From Syntrophomonadaceae bacterium (lineage in GTDB: Bacteria; Bacillota; Syntrophomonadia; Syntrophomonadales; Syntrophomonadaceae), in NCBI GenBank assembly GCA_028706315.1, contig JAQWBP010000008.1:1-60581 (forward strand): 60,581 nt of DNA, given 5' to 3'. Both the position numbers and the translations under genes were made by a program. A model generated the notes under the pieces. That model ran no database searches and was not told where the DNA came from. It saw nothing but the letters and a program-made list of their open reading frames with translations. Positions 27,637 through 36,683 of this stretch are shown one piece after another (position 1 is the stretch's first letter; every line of letters begins with the position of its first letter).

Positions 27637-29691
27637 CTATCTCAGTTGAGCTTGCAGCCTGGTTTTCAGATTCTGCAGTATATTATCTATACTTGTATTT
27701 ATTTCATCTTCAGTAAGGGTTCTTTCCTTGGACTGGAAAGTAAGTTTGAACGCCATACTCTTAAGTCCTTCAGAAATTTGCTCTCCTGTATATATATCAA
27801 AGACAACTATACCAGACAAGAGCTCTTGCTCTGCCTCTTTAATTATGGTTATCGCTTCAGATGCTTTAATTTCTCTATCTAGTAATACTGCTATATCCCT
27901 TTCTACAGATGGATATCTGGTTATTTGCTGGAGCATTTTCTTACCATGGCTTAATTCGAACAAGACTTGAATATCAAGTTCGCAGGCACAGCACCTGGTT
28001 TTGATATCAAAGTTCTGTAAAATCTCTGGATGTACCTCTCCCAAAACTCCGATTTTCTTGTTCCCGCATAGCAGTAAAGCAGTCCTGCCAGGATGATAGG
28101 CATTTTTCTCTGCCTGAACAAATTCACATTTTTCTATTCCCAGCTGTGCTAAAAGGTCTTCGATAATTCCTTTCAAGTAGAAGAAATCCATTTCCACCTT
28201 ATTTTTTAACCAGTTAATTTCACTTGTTCCACAGACAACTGCACCAATTTTTTCTTGTTCAACCGGCAAACTTTCTTGCGAAGGGTAAAACACCTTTCCC
28301 ATCTCGAAAAAGGCCAGATTCTCATTTTTCCTAGCCAGGTTTTTACTTATGTTTTCAAGTAAGCCAGGCAAAAGAAGCGTTCTCATTACGCTCTGCTCCT
28401 CAGAAAGGGGATTGGCAACTTTTATTACTTCACGTAATGAACTGTCGGCAGGAAGTGATAACCGATCAAACGCTACCGGATTTATAAAACTGTAATTAAC
28501 AACTTCATGCAGGTAGTTGGCCAGAATATTTTTTACTGTATCCCTGAATTTTTGGAAAGCACTGAGCCCCCCCTGAGTAGTATTTCCGTACGGTAAGCTG
28601 GAGGGGATATTATCATACCCATATAACCGAGCTACCTCTTCTATTAGGTCTACTTCCATAGTGATATCTGGTCGATAACTGGGGATTTCGACCAGAAATG
28701 TCCCATCGACCTCACTCATTTGTAATCCTAACTTGCGCAGGTAATGTTTAATCTCCTGAGGAGTAATTTCTGTCCCGAGGAGATAGTTTACCCTTTCAGG
28801 CCTGAGGGCTACTTGCAGCTGTTCCTGTAGCTCGGGGTATGCATCGCATATTCCACCGACTACTTCACCCTCAGCAAGCTCCTGCATTAACTGTGCGGCA
28901 CGATTTAGCGCATATACTATCCCGTTAATATCCAGACCTTTTTCAAAACGGACGGATGAATCAGTCCGTAACGCGAGTTTGCGCGAGGTCTTTCTTATAT
29001 TGCCTCCCATAAAATAAGCGGATTCGATTAAAACATCAGTAGTGTCGTCATTGATTTCTGTATTGAGGCCACCCATTATTCCAGCTAGTGCAACTGGTCT
29101 TACTCCATCAGTAATAACCAACATATCCTCATCAAGTTTACGTTCAACTTCATCAAGAGTGGTAAACTTTTCGTTATTTTTTGCCCTTCTTACTAGTATT
29201 CTTTTTTCATCACTGAGCAGGTTATAATCAAAAGCATGTAAGGGCTGATTTGTCTCTAGCAGCACATAGTTGGTTATATCAACAATATTATTTATCGGCC
29301 TGATACCCGAATTTATTAAGGCTTCCTGCAGCCATTCCGGTGAAGGCATAATTTTGCAATTTTTAACCAGCCTGGCTGTATACCTTTTGCATAGATCAGG
29401 TGCATCAATTTCTACCGATATATAGTCATTTATGTTAGCACTGCTCTCGGCAATATTTACTGCTGGTATTTTTAGTTCGGCCGCGGTTAGAGCAGCAACT
29501 TCACGGGCGATATTAATTAATCCCTGACAATCTCCCCGGTTAGGTGTCAAATCCAACTCTAGTATGGCATCGCCATCTATTTTTTCTACCCCTTCAATGG
29601 CAATCCCGCCCATAGTCAGATTGTGGGCCAGTTCTTCCGGGGTCCAATTGAAATCTACATATTTTTTTAACCACTTAACTGATATACCCAT
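27637..29691 (-). CDS. pheT: Phenylalanyl-tRNA synthetase beta subunit, short form without the OB domain
   Basis: Partner of PheS in the tetrameric class II synthetase. At 684 aa it is about 115 residues shorter than usual: GGIAIEGVEKI runs straight into DAILELDLTPNRGD, so the EMAP/OB tRNA-binding domain normally found between them (about residues 40-150) is absent. The B3/4 editing domain (INNIVDITNYVLLETNQPLHAFD), B5 region, catalytic-like core (IEEVARLYGYDNIP) and C-terminal anticodon-binding domain (QITRYPSVERDIAVLLD) are present. GGAGG precedes the ATG. It lies 12 bases after pheS, downstream of the T-box. Confidence 0.94.
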   Translation of the reverse strand: MGISVKWLKKYVDFNWTPEELAHNLTMGGIAIEGVEKIDGDAILELDLTPNRGDCQGLINIAREVAALTAAELKIPAVNIAESSANINDYISVEIDAPDLCKRYTARLVKNCKIMPSPEWLQEALINSGIRPINNIVDITNYVLLETNQPLHAFDYNLLSDEKRILVRRAKNNEKFTTLDEVERKLDEDMLVITDGVRPVALAGIMGGLNTEINDDTTDVLIESAYFMGGNIRKTSRKLALRTDSSVRFEKGLDINGIVYALNRAAQLMQELAEGEVVGGICDAYPELQEQLQVALRPERVNYLLGTEITPQEIKHYLRKLGLQMSEVDGTFLVEIPSYRPDITMEVDLIEEVARLYGYDNIPSSLPYGNTTQGGLSAFQKFRDTVKNILANYLHEVVNYSFINPVAFDRLSLPADSSLREVIKVANPLSEEQSVMRTLLLPGLLENISKNLARKNENLAFFEMGKVFYPSQESLPVEQEKIGAVVCGTSEINWLKNKVEMDFFYLKGIIEDLLAQLGIEKCEFVQAEKNAYHPGRTALLLCGNKKIGVLGEVHPEILQNFDIKTRCCACELDIQVLFELSHGKKMLQQITRYPSVERDIAVLLDREIKASEAITIIKEAEQELLSGIVVFDIYTGEQISEGLKSMAFKLTFQSKERTLTEDEINTSIDNILQNLKTRLQAQLR

Positions 29692-29703
29692 TATCTCGCC
29701 TCC

Positions 29704-30726
29704 CTAGAACTGATTGAGAAATCTCTTGTCATTATCAAAGAATAAACGCAGGTCATTTATACCGTACTTAAGCATGGCGATTCTTTCTACACCCATACCA
29801 AAAGCAAAACCGGTAACTTTTTCCGGATCATAGCCACCGAACTCCAACACCCTAGGGTTAACCATACCTGCGCCAAGGATCTCCAGCCACCCTGTATGTG
29901 AACAGACCCGGCAACCCTTGCCCTTACACATAACACAAGAAATATCCATTTCAGCACTCGGCTCAGTAAAAGGGAAAAAGCTGGGACGATAACGTACCCT
30001 CACATCTTCCCCGAAGATTTTTTGGGCAAATAACATTAGTGTCCCTTTAAGGTGAGCAAAAGTAATTCTTTCATCTATTACCAGACCTTCTACCTGCTGG
30101 AACATAGGTGAATGAGTTGCATCATCATCCCGGCGGTAAACCTTTCCCGGTACAATGATTTTAACCGGAATTTGGGGTGCAGTTTTCTCCATAGTTCTCA
30201 CCTGTACAGGAGAAGTGTGGGTTCTCAATAAAAGATCCTCGCTAATATAAAAAGAATCCTGCATATCCCTGGCAGGATGATCCCGAGGAATATTAAGGGC
30301 TTCAAAGTTATAATAGTCGCGTTCGATTTCAGGTCCTTCGGCAACACTGAAACCTAATCCAGTGAATATATCTCGTATCTCCTCAGTGATTTGAGTAAGC
30401 GGGTGTTTTCCCCCACGCTGCGGTGGTAGCCCTGGCAAAGTAACATCTATTTTTTCCCTGGCCAGTCTGCTATCTAGTTCGCAGTGTTTAATTTCTTCCG
30501 TCTTTTGATTTATCATTTGCTCAAGATGGACTTTGAACTCATTGGCAATCTTACCTATTTCTGACCTTTCTTCCGCGTTGAGATCCTTTAAACCACGCAA
30601 AAGCTGGGTAATTTCACCTTTTCTCCCCAGAGTTTTTACTCGGAGATCGTTAACTTCATCAAGACTGCCTATAGCCGCAATTTTTTCCTCGGCATTCTTC
30701 TTAATTAGTTTAAGTTTTTCTCGCAT
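29704..30726 (-). CDS. pheS: Phenylalanyl-tRNA synthetase alpha subunit
   Basis: A 340-aa catalytic subunit. The N-terminal coiled coil (about 1-85) contacts tRNA. Class II motif 2 [15 protein letters not shown] and motif 3 [14 protein letters not shown] are present, as is [10 protein letters not shown]. The Cys-containing insert [17 protein letters not shown] occurs in many bacterial PheS. I choose ATG 30726, ten bases after AAGGAGG; a TTG codon just before adds one residue. It is the first gene after the T-box leader. Confidence 0.96.
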   Translation of the reverse strand: MREKLKLIKKNAEEKIAAIGSLDEVNDLRVKTLGRKGEITQLLRGLKDLNAEERSEIGKIANEFKVHLEQMINQKTEEIKHCELDSRLAREKIDVTLPGLPPQRGGKHPLTQITEEIRDIFTGLGFSVAEGPEIERDYYNFEALNIPRDHPARDMQDSFYISEDLLLRTHTSPVQVRTMEKTAPQIPVKIIVPGKVYRRDDDATHSPMFQQVEGLVIDERITFAHLKGTLMLFAQKIFGEDVRVRYRPSFFPFTEPSAEMDISCVMCKGKGCRVCSHTGWLEILGAGMVNPRVLEFGGYDPEKVTGFAFGMGVERIAMLKYGINDLRLFFDNDKRFLNQF

Positions 30727-30754
30727 CAACTAGCATCCTCCTTAACCAGAAAAG

Positions 30755-31000
30755 TAAAAAAACTTTCATCCCCCCTAAGGGACGAAAGCAATTATCCGCG
30801 GTACCACCCTGTTTAACTAAACCACAAACGGCTTAGATCACTTGTTGCCAGTAACGGTGGCCACCGGACAGACCTACTCTAATTTCAATCTACTGCTCCC
30901 AGGTGAATTCACTTACCCACCCCTTAGCCGTATTTACAGTCAATGCTACGGCCTCCCTGAAAAGGGGCTACATAGAAGTTACTTGTCCTGTTCATAGCAT
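30755..31000 (-). promoter_or_regulatory. T-box leader sensing tRNA-Phe
   Basis: Minus-strand leader of pheST. The T-box core AGGGTGGTACCGCGG is at 30810-30796. It is followed by a terminator stem CTTTCGTCCC/GGGGATGAAAG and a T run (30788-30755). The 5' side has the stem I sequence GGACAAGTAAC near 30990-30980. A TTC codon at 30907-30905, in context GAATTCA, is the likely Phe specifier. Uncharged tRNA-Phe should favour the antiterminator. A promoter probably lies near 31040-31070. Confidence 0.92.
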
Positions 31001-31164
31001 TTAATTTATTGGGTAACGATAATTTTATATAATAAATAGTATACAATACAGCCGGATTTTTCAAAAAGCTGCCATAAATCATCAGCTTGATTGACCATTT
31101 TCGGTCCACCCTTCAATTTAATTTCAGGGCCGAACTGTGCAGGTATTATATCATACTGGCTATT

Positions 31165-31965
31165 TTAAGACAAGGAAGAGCCCTTTTTCTGTTTCCGTGC
31201 TTCAGCTATTATTATACCACACGCTACCGCAGCATTTAAAGAATCAACTCGGTAATTAATTGGTATTTTAACGAAGTTTTGACAAACATTTCGCACCTCA
31301 GCACTTATCCCCCTGGCCTCATTGCCAATTACAATAATTTTTTTGCCGGTCAATTCCTCTGAGTAATAATCTTGACTAGTATCCATTGATGTACCGGTAA
31401 AATTGTAACCGTGTTTTTTTAACCTGCCCATATCTTCAAGACTAATATTTTCGAAAACAGGCATATGAAATATGCCCCCCATAGTAGATCGCACTACCTT
31501 GGGGCTAAAAGGATCAACACAGCCCGGGGTTAACAGTACCCCACCAACGTCAAAAGCCCAGCTGGTTCTAATAATAGTGCCCAGGTTACCCGGATCAGAG
31601 ATCCGATCAAGCAGTACAAGCAACTCCTCATTTTGCAGTAGGCTATCAAAACTATAATCAGGTTTTTGTACTACGGCTGCTATCCCCTGGGTTTTTTCGG
31701 TATCTGTAAGTAGATTCATCAGCTTTTTGTCAAGCAGACAACAATCAACATCTTCATCTGTCAGGCTTATTTCCTCCTGGAAATCCTCTACTAGGCTTTC
31801 ATCAATAAATAATCGCAGCAGTATGTTTTTACACTCCAGGGCTTCCCGGATCATTTTCCGGCCTTCAATTACAAACATTTTTTCTCTGGTGCGATATTTA
31901 CTATTGTTTATAAGCTTAATAAAGTTTTTAATTTTAGAGTTGTCCCTGGACGAAATACGTCTCAT
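31165..31965 (-). CDS. SpoU/TrmH-family RNA 2'-O-methyltransferase
   Basis: A 266-aa protein likely methylating rRNA with S-adenosylmethionine. The N-terminal substrate-binding domain (KMFVIEGRKMIREAL) precedes the SPOUT knot with motif 1 RISDPGNLGTIIRTS, motif 2 IVIGNEARGIS and motif 3 IPINYRVDSLNAAVACGI. The start is ATG 31965 with AAGGTGG just before it; an upstream ATG at 31986 is also open. It sits between rplT and pheS, the usual clostridial position. Which nucleotide it modifies cannot be told. Confidence 0.92.
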   Translation of the reverse strand: MRRISSRDNSKIKNFIKLINNSKYRTREKMFVIEGRKMIREALECKNILLRLFIDESLVEDFQEEISLTDEDVDCCLLDKKLMNLLTDTEKTQGIAAVVQKPDYSFDSLLQNEELLVLLDRISDPGNLGTIIRTSWAFDVGGVLLTPGCVDPFSPKVVRSTMGGIFHMPVFENISLEDMGRLKKHGYNFTGTSMDTSQDYYSEELTGKKIIVIGNEARGISAEVRNVCQNFVKIPINYRVDSLNAAVACGIIIAEARKQKKGSSLS

Positions 31966-31987
31966 ACCATCCACCTTCATATCCACA

Positions 31988-32288
31988 GTAATTTTAAATT
32001 GTGAATTTTTAATTTTTAATGATTAACACTGAGCTTTTTAAACTAACCCCTCATGACTGCAGGCCACAATCACTAATAAAAATGATAACGTAAGCTTTGT
32101 CAGGAAAGGCTGAAGGGTTACGACCCGCTGCGCTCTTCTTAACCCTTCAACCTCTGAGATAATCTTAGTAATATAAAAAAAATGTTCCCAACTAAAACTT
32201 TATCCTTGAATCAAGATTAGCTAAACAACATAGAAATACCGCCGGGAATCAATTCCCGGCTACTCGATTTTAAAAATAATTAAGAAAA
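31988..32288. other. Gene-free stretch with AT-rich module and two hairpins
   Basis: 31988-32027 is an AT-rich tract (TTTAAATTGTGAATTTTTAA) like those beside repeat copies A and B. TGAAGGGTTA (32111-32120) pairs with TAACCCTTCA (32140-32149). GCCGGGAAT (32241-32249) pairs with ATTCCCGGC (32252-32260). No open frame of note was seen. Confidence 0.55.
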
Positions 32289-32406
32289 AATCTGCGTAAA
32301 TCATATTAAATCCGCGGTAATCCGCGTCTAAAATGGGGTTCACACTAATATTTTCTAATTACTTTAATAGATCAGTGTTAATCATGAAAAATCACTGTGT
32401 TAATAG
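32289..32406 (+). repeat. Dispersed repeat, copy D (incomplete)
   Basis: 32289-32327 (TCTGCGTAAATC, TCCGCGGTAA, TCCGCGTC) aligns over 37-38 bases with the right arms of copies A, B and C. A second degenerate unit at 32371-32406 (ATCAGTGTTAATCATGAAAA) repeats the pattern. The central module and inverted left arm are not recognisable here. Confidence 0.6.
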
Positions 32407-32442
32407 AGTAGCTACTATAGTTGTTTTTATCGTTTAAAGAAA

Positions 32443-32469
32443 AAAGTATGGCTTTACTCACCATACTTT
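32443..32469 (-). terminator. Terminator after rplT
   Basis: AAAGTATGG (32443-32451) pairs with CCATACTTT (32461-32469), followed on the minus strand by a T-rich tract. It ends the infC-rpmI-rplT transcript. Confidence 0.8.
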
Positions 32470-32478
32470 TCAGATAAC

Positions 32479-32838
32479 TTAATTACTAACACTTTTTTTG
32501 GCCAGTTCTGCAAGTTCGGTAAATCCCTGAGGATCACTTATTGCTAGTTCTGCCAGGACTTTACGGTTTATTTCAACCCCGGCAACCTTAAGTCCATGTA
32601 CCATTTTACTATATGTTGTGCCGTTATTACGAGCGGCAGCATTGATACGGGCAATCCATAATTTTCTAAAGTCTCTTTTCTTTAAACGACGGTGAATATA
32701 TGCGTATTGCCCTGATTTCATAACCTGTTCGTTAGCTACACGGTAAAGTTTAGATTTGCTGCCCCGGTAACCTTTGGCCATTTTTAGTATTTTTTTATGT
32801 CTTCTATGTGAAGCCATTCCACGCTTAACTCTTGGCAT
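32479..32838 (-). CDS. rplT: 50S ribosomal protein L20
   Basis: A 119-aa ribosomal protein needed for early 50S assembly, starting [19 protein letters not shown] with the usual highly basic N-terminal extension. [20 protein letters not shown] and [20 protein letters not shown] are typical. It ends the infC-rpmI-rplT operon. L20 is also the likely repressor of this operon through the leader upstream of infC. Confidence 0.98.
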   Translation of the reverse strand: MPRVKRGMASHRRHKKILKMAKGYRGSKSKLYRVANEQVMKSGQYAYIHRRLKKRDFRKLWIARINAAARNNGTTYSKMVHGLKVAGVEINRKVLAELAISDPQGFTELAELAKKSVSN

Positions 32839-32860
32839 AAATAACTACCTCCTGCTATCT

Positions 32861-33055
32861 CTAATACGGAATCAACTTGGAGATTCTTTTAGTCTCCTCA
32901 GGACTTACCAGTCCACCTTTACGAAGATTTCTCTTTCTTTTAGGGCTTTTGGAGCTTAAAAGATGGCCTGCATAAGCTTTCGCTCTTTTTATCTTGCCAC
33001 TGCCAGTTTTCTTAAATCTTTTAGCTGCACCCCGGTGGGTTTTCATTTTAGGCAT
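32861..33055 (-). CDS. rpmI: 50S ribosomal protein L35
   Basis: A 64-aa basic protein beginning [20 protein letters not shown], diagnostic for L35. Its ATG overlaps the infC stop by one base (TAATG arrangement), suggesting coupled translation. It lies 22 bases before rplT. Confidence 0.97.
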   Translation of the reverse strand: MPKMKTHRGAAKRFKKTGSGKIKRAKAYAGHLLSSKSPKRKRNLRKGGLVSPEETKRISKLIPY

Positions 33056-33588
33056 TAAGCTTCCTCCTTTTTATCATTCTCTGTTTTAGGTACAAGAATA
33101 GCTACCATATTTCTACCTTCAACTTTAGGAGGCTTTTCAACTGCTGAAATGTCAGACAGCTGCTCGGCCATTTTCAAAGTCAATCTTTCTCCCAGTTCTG
33201 GATGAGTAATCTGTCTTCCCCTGAACATAATAGTTACTTTAACTTTATCCCCAGCGTCTAAGAACTTCCTTGCGTTTTTAGCTTTAACCTGAAAATCATG
33301 GTCTTCAATATTAGGCCGCATTTTAACTTCTTTTACAGAAATTACCTTCTGTTTCTTACGGGCTTCTTTTTCCCGTTTGTTCTGTTCAAACTTATATTTG
33401 CCGTAGTCCATAAGACGACATACGGGTGGCCGGGCTGAAGGGGCTACCTCAACTAAATCCAGGCCTTTGTCAAGCGAAAGCTCCAGTGCTTCGCGAATGG
33501 GAACTATTCCGAGTTGCTCTCCTGTATCACTTACCAGTCTCACTTCTTTTACCCGGATTTCCTCATTTACTCTCCAATCTTTACTGAT
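33055..33588 (-). CDS. infC: Translation initiation factor IF-3
   Basis: A 177-aa factor that binds the 30S subunit and proofreads start codons. The N-domain contains [18 protein letters not shown] and [16 protein letters not shown]. The C-domain contains [16 protein letters not shown] and the [12 protein letters not shown] region. By alignment to family N-termini, translation begins at ATC 33588, ten bases after AGGAGG; no ATG, GTG or TTG fits. Infrequent AUU-type starts in infC are a known device by which IF-3 limits its own synthesis, and ATC would act likewise. It is the first gene of the operon under the L20 leader. Confidence 0.96.
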   Translation of the reverse strand: MSKDWRVNEEIRVKEVRLVSDTGEQLGIVPIREALELSLDKGLDLVEVAPSARPPVCRLMDYGKYKFEQNKREKEARKKQKVISVKEVKMRPNIEDHDFQVKAKNARKFLDAGDKVKVTIMFRGRQITHPELGERLTLKMAEQLSDISAVEKPPKVEGRNMVAILVPKTENDKKEEA

Positions 33589-33599
33589 AAGAAGTTCAC

Positions 33600-33765
33600 C
33601 TCCTAAAAATATAAAAAGCGAGTTCAAAAACTCGCTTCTCAATAACATTTACATTAAAAACTATACTCCCCAAATAGTAGAGTATGGATAAGGTCTGTTA
33701 CTGAATACCTTACGAACCGTAGTAGTAAGGTGAGAAGTCAAGCTCCTGCTTAGTACACCATGGAG
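33600..33765 (-). promoter_or_regulatory. L20-type leader with attenuator upstream of infC
   Basis: A structured 165-base leader, similar to Firmicute L20 leaders. It ends in stem AAGCGAGTT/AACTCGCTT (33637-33616) followed by a T-rich run, just before the infC ribosome-binding site. Upstream segments such as CTTACTACTACGG and CGTAAGGTATTCAG can pair alternatively. L20 binding would favour termination. Confidence 0.8.
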
Positions 33766-33792
33766 TATAACATATATATATTATACTGGCAA
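33764..33792 (-). promoter_or_regulatory. Promoter of infC-rpmI-rplT
   Basis: On the minus strand TTGCCA (33792-33787) and TATACT (33769-33764) are 17 bases apart. It lies immediately upstream of the leader. Confidence 0.65.
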
Positions 33793-33883
33793 GAACCAAT
33801 TATAATTGATTCCGCTGCGAAAACCCCCTATGCCAATGCAAACTGATAAATACAAGATGGTATTAGATTTGTTTTAACAAAAT

Positions 33884-33918
33884 GGAGCCGCGTACTCCCC
33901 TAAAGGTTCCGCGGGCTC
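33884..33918 (-). terminator. Possible terminator after thrS
   Basis: GGAGCC near 33884 pairs with GGCTCC near 33913-33918, with GC-rich sequence between. On the minus strand ATTTTGTT follows. The stem is imperfect and the T-tract weak. Confidence 0.45.
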
Positions 33919-33970
33919 CGCGTAAAATTGCTCAATCAGTGCATGATTAATAGATGGTAAATGCAATTCT

Positions 33971-35890
33971 CTAGTTGCCAGTATTAGTAGATTTTTCTTT
34001 TATTTCTTGCTTTATTGATTTTATAAAGTCTGCCAGTAGCACGGCCCCCTGGTCACCCTGCTTACGGTGCCGAACAGCTACACTACCAGTTTCGCTTTCT
34101 TTATCACCGACTATTAAAAGGTACGGAATCTTTTGCATTTGACCTTCTCTTATCTTGTAACCAATTTTTTCACTTCGGTTATCAGTTTCGGTTCTTATCC
34201 CTGCCTCTTCAAGTTCGGCAACGACTTTGGCAGCGTATTCCTGATGCCTATCAGTAATAGGTAGTACCCTTACCTGAACAGGTGCTAACCAGGTAGGAAA
34301 TGCACCAGCGAAATGTTCAATAAGTATACCAATAAAGCGCTCAATACTGCCATAAACAACCCGATGAATCATAACCGGACGGTGTTTTTCTCCATCTTCG
34401 CCTACATAAGTAAGGTCAAACTTTTCTGGCATCTGGAAGTCAAGCTGAATAGTTCCACACTGCCAGGTTCTATCCAAAGAGTCTTGGAGATGAAAGTCTA
34501 TCTTCGGTCCGTAGAATGCGCCATCTCCTTCATTAATTAGGTAATCAAGTCCTTTTTCATCTAGTGCTTTTTTCAAAGCATTGGTAGCCATATCCCAAAT
34601 CTCATCTGAACCCATAGCTTTTTCAGGTTTAGTTGAAAGTTCCACATGATAGCTAAACCCGAACAAGCTGTAAAAACGGTCAATTAGATCTATAACTCCC
34701 TTTAGTTCATCGATAATTTGTTCAGGAAGCATAAATATATGGGCATCATCCTGAGTAAACGCCCTTACTCTCATAAGGCCATGTAATACTCCGGACATTT
34801 CATGCCGATGAACAAGTCCCATTTCACCTATTCTCATAGGTAGTTCCTTATAACTATGCAGGTTTTGTTTATAAACCAGGATACCACCTGGGCAATTCAT
34901 AGGTTTAACTGCATAATCCTCTTCATCTATCTTGGTAAAATACATATTCTCTTTATAATGATCCCAGTGCCCTGATCTTTCCCATAATTCCCGGTTAAGA
35001 ATCATAGGGGTACGAACTTCCTGGTAACCTGCTTTTTGGTGTTCTTCTCTCCAGAAACTCTCCAACTCATTGCGTAATATCATCCCTTTAGGAAGGAAAA
35101 AGGGGAACCCTGGTCCCTCGTCAAGGACTACAAAAAGCCCCAGTTCTTTACCTAACCGACGATGATCACGTTTTTTAGCTTCTTCTAATTTATAGAGATA
35201 ATCATCGAGCATAGTTTTTTTAGGAAAAGATGTAGCATATATTCTCTGTAACATCGGATTAGCTTCGCTACCTCTCCAATAAGCTCCGGCAAGGCTCATA
35301 AGTTTCAATGCTTTTAATTTACCTGTTGACGGAACATGGGGACCTGCACAAAGGTCAATAAACTCGCCCTGCTGGTAAGTACTAATAACTGCATCTTCAG
35401 GCAAGTCTTGAATCAATTCCACTTTATAATCTTCAGTGTCTTTAGCAAAAAACTCTATAGCTTCATCCCTGGGCAGTTCTTTACGGATAATAGGATAATC
35501 AGCAGCTATAATCCGATTCATTTCTTCTTCTATTAATTTAAAATCTTCAGGAGTGAAAGTATGCTCACTATCAAAATCGTAATAAAAACCTTTCTCAATA
35601 GCCGGGCCTATAGCCAGCTTACTGTCTGGCCATAAACGCTTAACCGCCTGAGCCATGACATGGGCTGACGAATGCCGGTAGACCTTTTTAGCTCTATCGT
35701 CAGAAAAATCGATGATTTCCAGAATGCCGTCCTCATTTATTTCCGCATTCAAGTCAGTCAATTCATCATTGAAAACAGCAACTACGGCATTTTTAGCCAG
35801 CTTGGAGCTAATATTTTTTGCTACCTCTAAGAGGCTGATGCCTTCGGGATAATCCCGCTTACTACCATCCTTTAAACTAATTGATACCAT
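33971..35890 (-). CDS. thrS: Threonyl-tRNA synthetase
   Basis: A 639-aa class II synthetase. TGS domain 1-62, the editing/SAD domain with HSSAHVMAQAVKRLWP near 75-90, then the catalytic core with zinc ligand region PMNCPGGILVYKQNLHSYKELP. Motif 2 is VHRHEMSGVLHGLMRVRAFTQDDAHIF, and motif 3 lies near RVVYGSIERFIGILIEHFAG. A C-terminal anticodon-binding domain begins at WLAPVQVRVLPITDRH. AGGAGGG precedes the ATG. It follows the DUF445 gene by 32 bases. No T-box is seen directly before it, so any threonine control must act further upstream. Confidence 0.97.
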   Translation of the reverse strand: MVSISLKDGSKRDYPEGISLLEVAKNISSKLAKNAVVAVFNDELTDLNAEINEDGILEIIDFSDDRAKKVYRHSSAHVMAQAVKRLWPDSKLAIGPAIEKGFYYDFDSEHTFTPEDFKLIEEEMNRIIAADYPIIRKELPRDEAIEFFAKDTEDYKVELIQDLPEDAVISTYQQGEFIDLCAGPHVPSTGKLKALKLMSLAGAYWRGSEANPMLQRIYATSFPKKTMLDDYLYKLEEAKKRDHRRLGKELGLFVVLDEGPGFPFFLPKGMILRNELESFWREEHQKAGYQEVRTPMILNRELWERSGHWDHYKENMYFTKIDEEDYAVKPMNCPGGILVYKQNLHSYKELPMRIGEMGLVHRHEMSGVLHGLMRVRAFTQDDAHIFMLPEQIIDELKGVIDLIDRFYSLFGFSYHVELSTKPEKAMGSDEIWDMATNALKKALDEKGLDYLINEGDGAFYGPKIDFHLQDSLDRTWQCGTIQLDFQMPEKFDLTYVGEDGEKHRPVMIHRVVYGSIERFIGILIEHFAGAFPTWLAPVQVRVLPITDRHQEYAAKVVAELEEAGIRTETDNRSEKIGYKIREGQMQKIPYLLIVGDKESETGSVAVRHRKQGDQGAVLLADFIKSIKQEIKEKSTNTGN

Positions 35891-35922
35891 TTTTTTACCC
35901 TCCTGAATGTAAAAGCTCTCTA

Positions 35923-36522
35923 TTATATAGGAAACAGCAACAGTATGCCAACTTGTACAATACCTATTATAAACCCTAGAATTCCACCCAGGAGCTCAAT
36001 AAATCTGAGTTCTGTTGATGAAACTCCCCGGATCATAATTTCCAACTCATCTAAATTACAATTATTTATCTTATCTTCAACAATTTTTTTTACCGAAATT
36101 TCCTGGGTCAGGTACTCATGCCCTAACTCCAGAACATTGCTGATAAAATTCCCCGCCTCCTGGCGCAGTACTTTTTCCAGACTATCTTCTATAAGGTGTA
36201 CTAGTTTATCTGGTATGATGCGTGGCATTACTTCATGTAACCTGTCGTGAAAAACATTACTAATAATAGTAATAATTTTTTCCCGCATCTCATCCGTATT
36301 TATTTTATCGAATAAATCATCGATTGACAAAAGTTGTTCTTCTACCAACTCACCTATACTAGTAGCAATTTCCGCCTGCCTCTTAGGCAAAAGTCCGTGT
36401 AATTTGAACAGTAGCAGGTTAATAGGCTTACGTGGCCAAAATAATAGCTTAATAGCTATTACATTAGTCAAATACCCGATAAAAGCACTTATCACTGGTA
36501 TAGCGATTAACTGATAATTCAT
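35923..36522 (-). CDS. DUF445 family membrane protein
   Basis: A 199-aa protein with an N-terminal TM containing IPVISAFIGYLTNVIAIKLLFWP, the DUF445 opening, a helical middle (about 50-170) and a C-terminal TM (LLGGILGFIIGIVQVGILLLF). Its N-terminal motif and two-ended anchoring match YheB/DUF445 proteins, whose function is not established. It lies between ytxC and thrS on the same strand, comparable to the small membrane gene near thrS in Bacillus. Confidence 0.85.
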   Translation of the reverse strand: MNYQLIAIPVISAFIGYLTNVIAIKLLFWPRKPINLLLFKLHGLLPKRQAEIATSIGELVEEQLLSIDDLFDKINTDEMREKIITIISNVFHDRLHEVMPRIIPDKLVHLIEDSLEKVLRQEAGNFISNVLELGHEYLTQEISVKKIVEDKINNCNLDELEIMIRGVSSTELRFIELLGGILGFIIGIVQVGILLLFPI

Positions 36523-36616
36523 ATAACCACCCTGTTAAATATTACTTACAAAATATATCAAATTTTGGTCAATACCGCAAATAGATTATAGCACGTCCGG
36601 TATTCTGCAACAGAAA

Positions 36617-36639
36617 AAGGCCTGAAAAAAACAGGCCTT
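36617..36639 (-). terminator. Terminator after ytxC
   Basis: AAGGCCTG (36617-36624) pairs with CAGGCCTT (36632-36639) around an A run, with T-rich sequence after it on the minus strand. It separates ytxC from DUF445. Confidence 0.8.
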
Positions 36640-36683
36640 CTTCTTACAGCTTAACATCTTCTATCTATTATATATTCCTGGTA

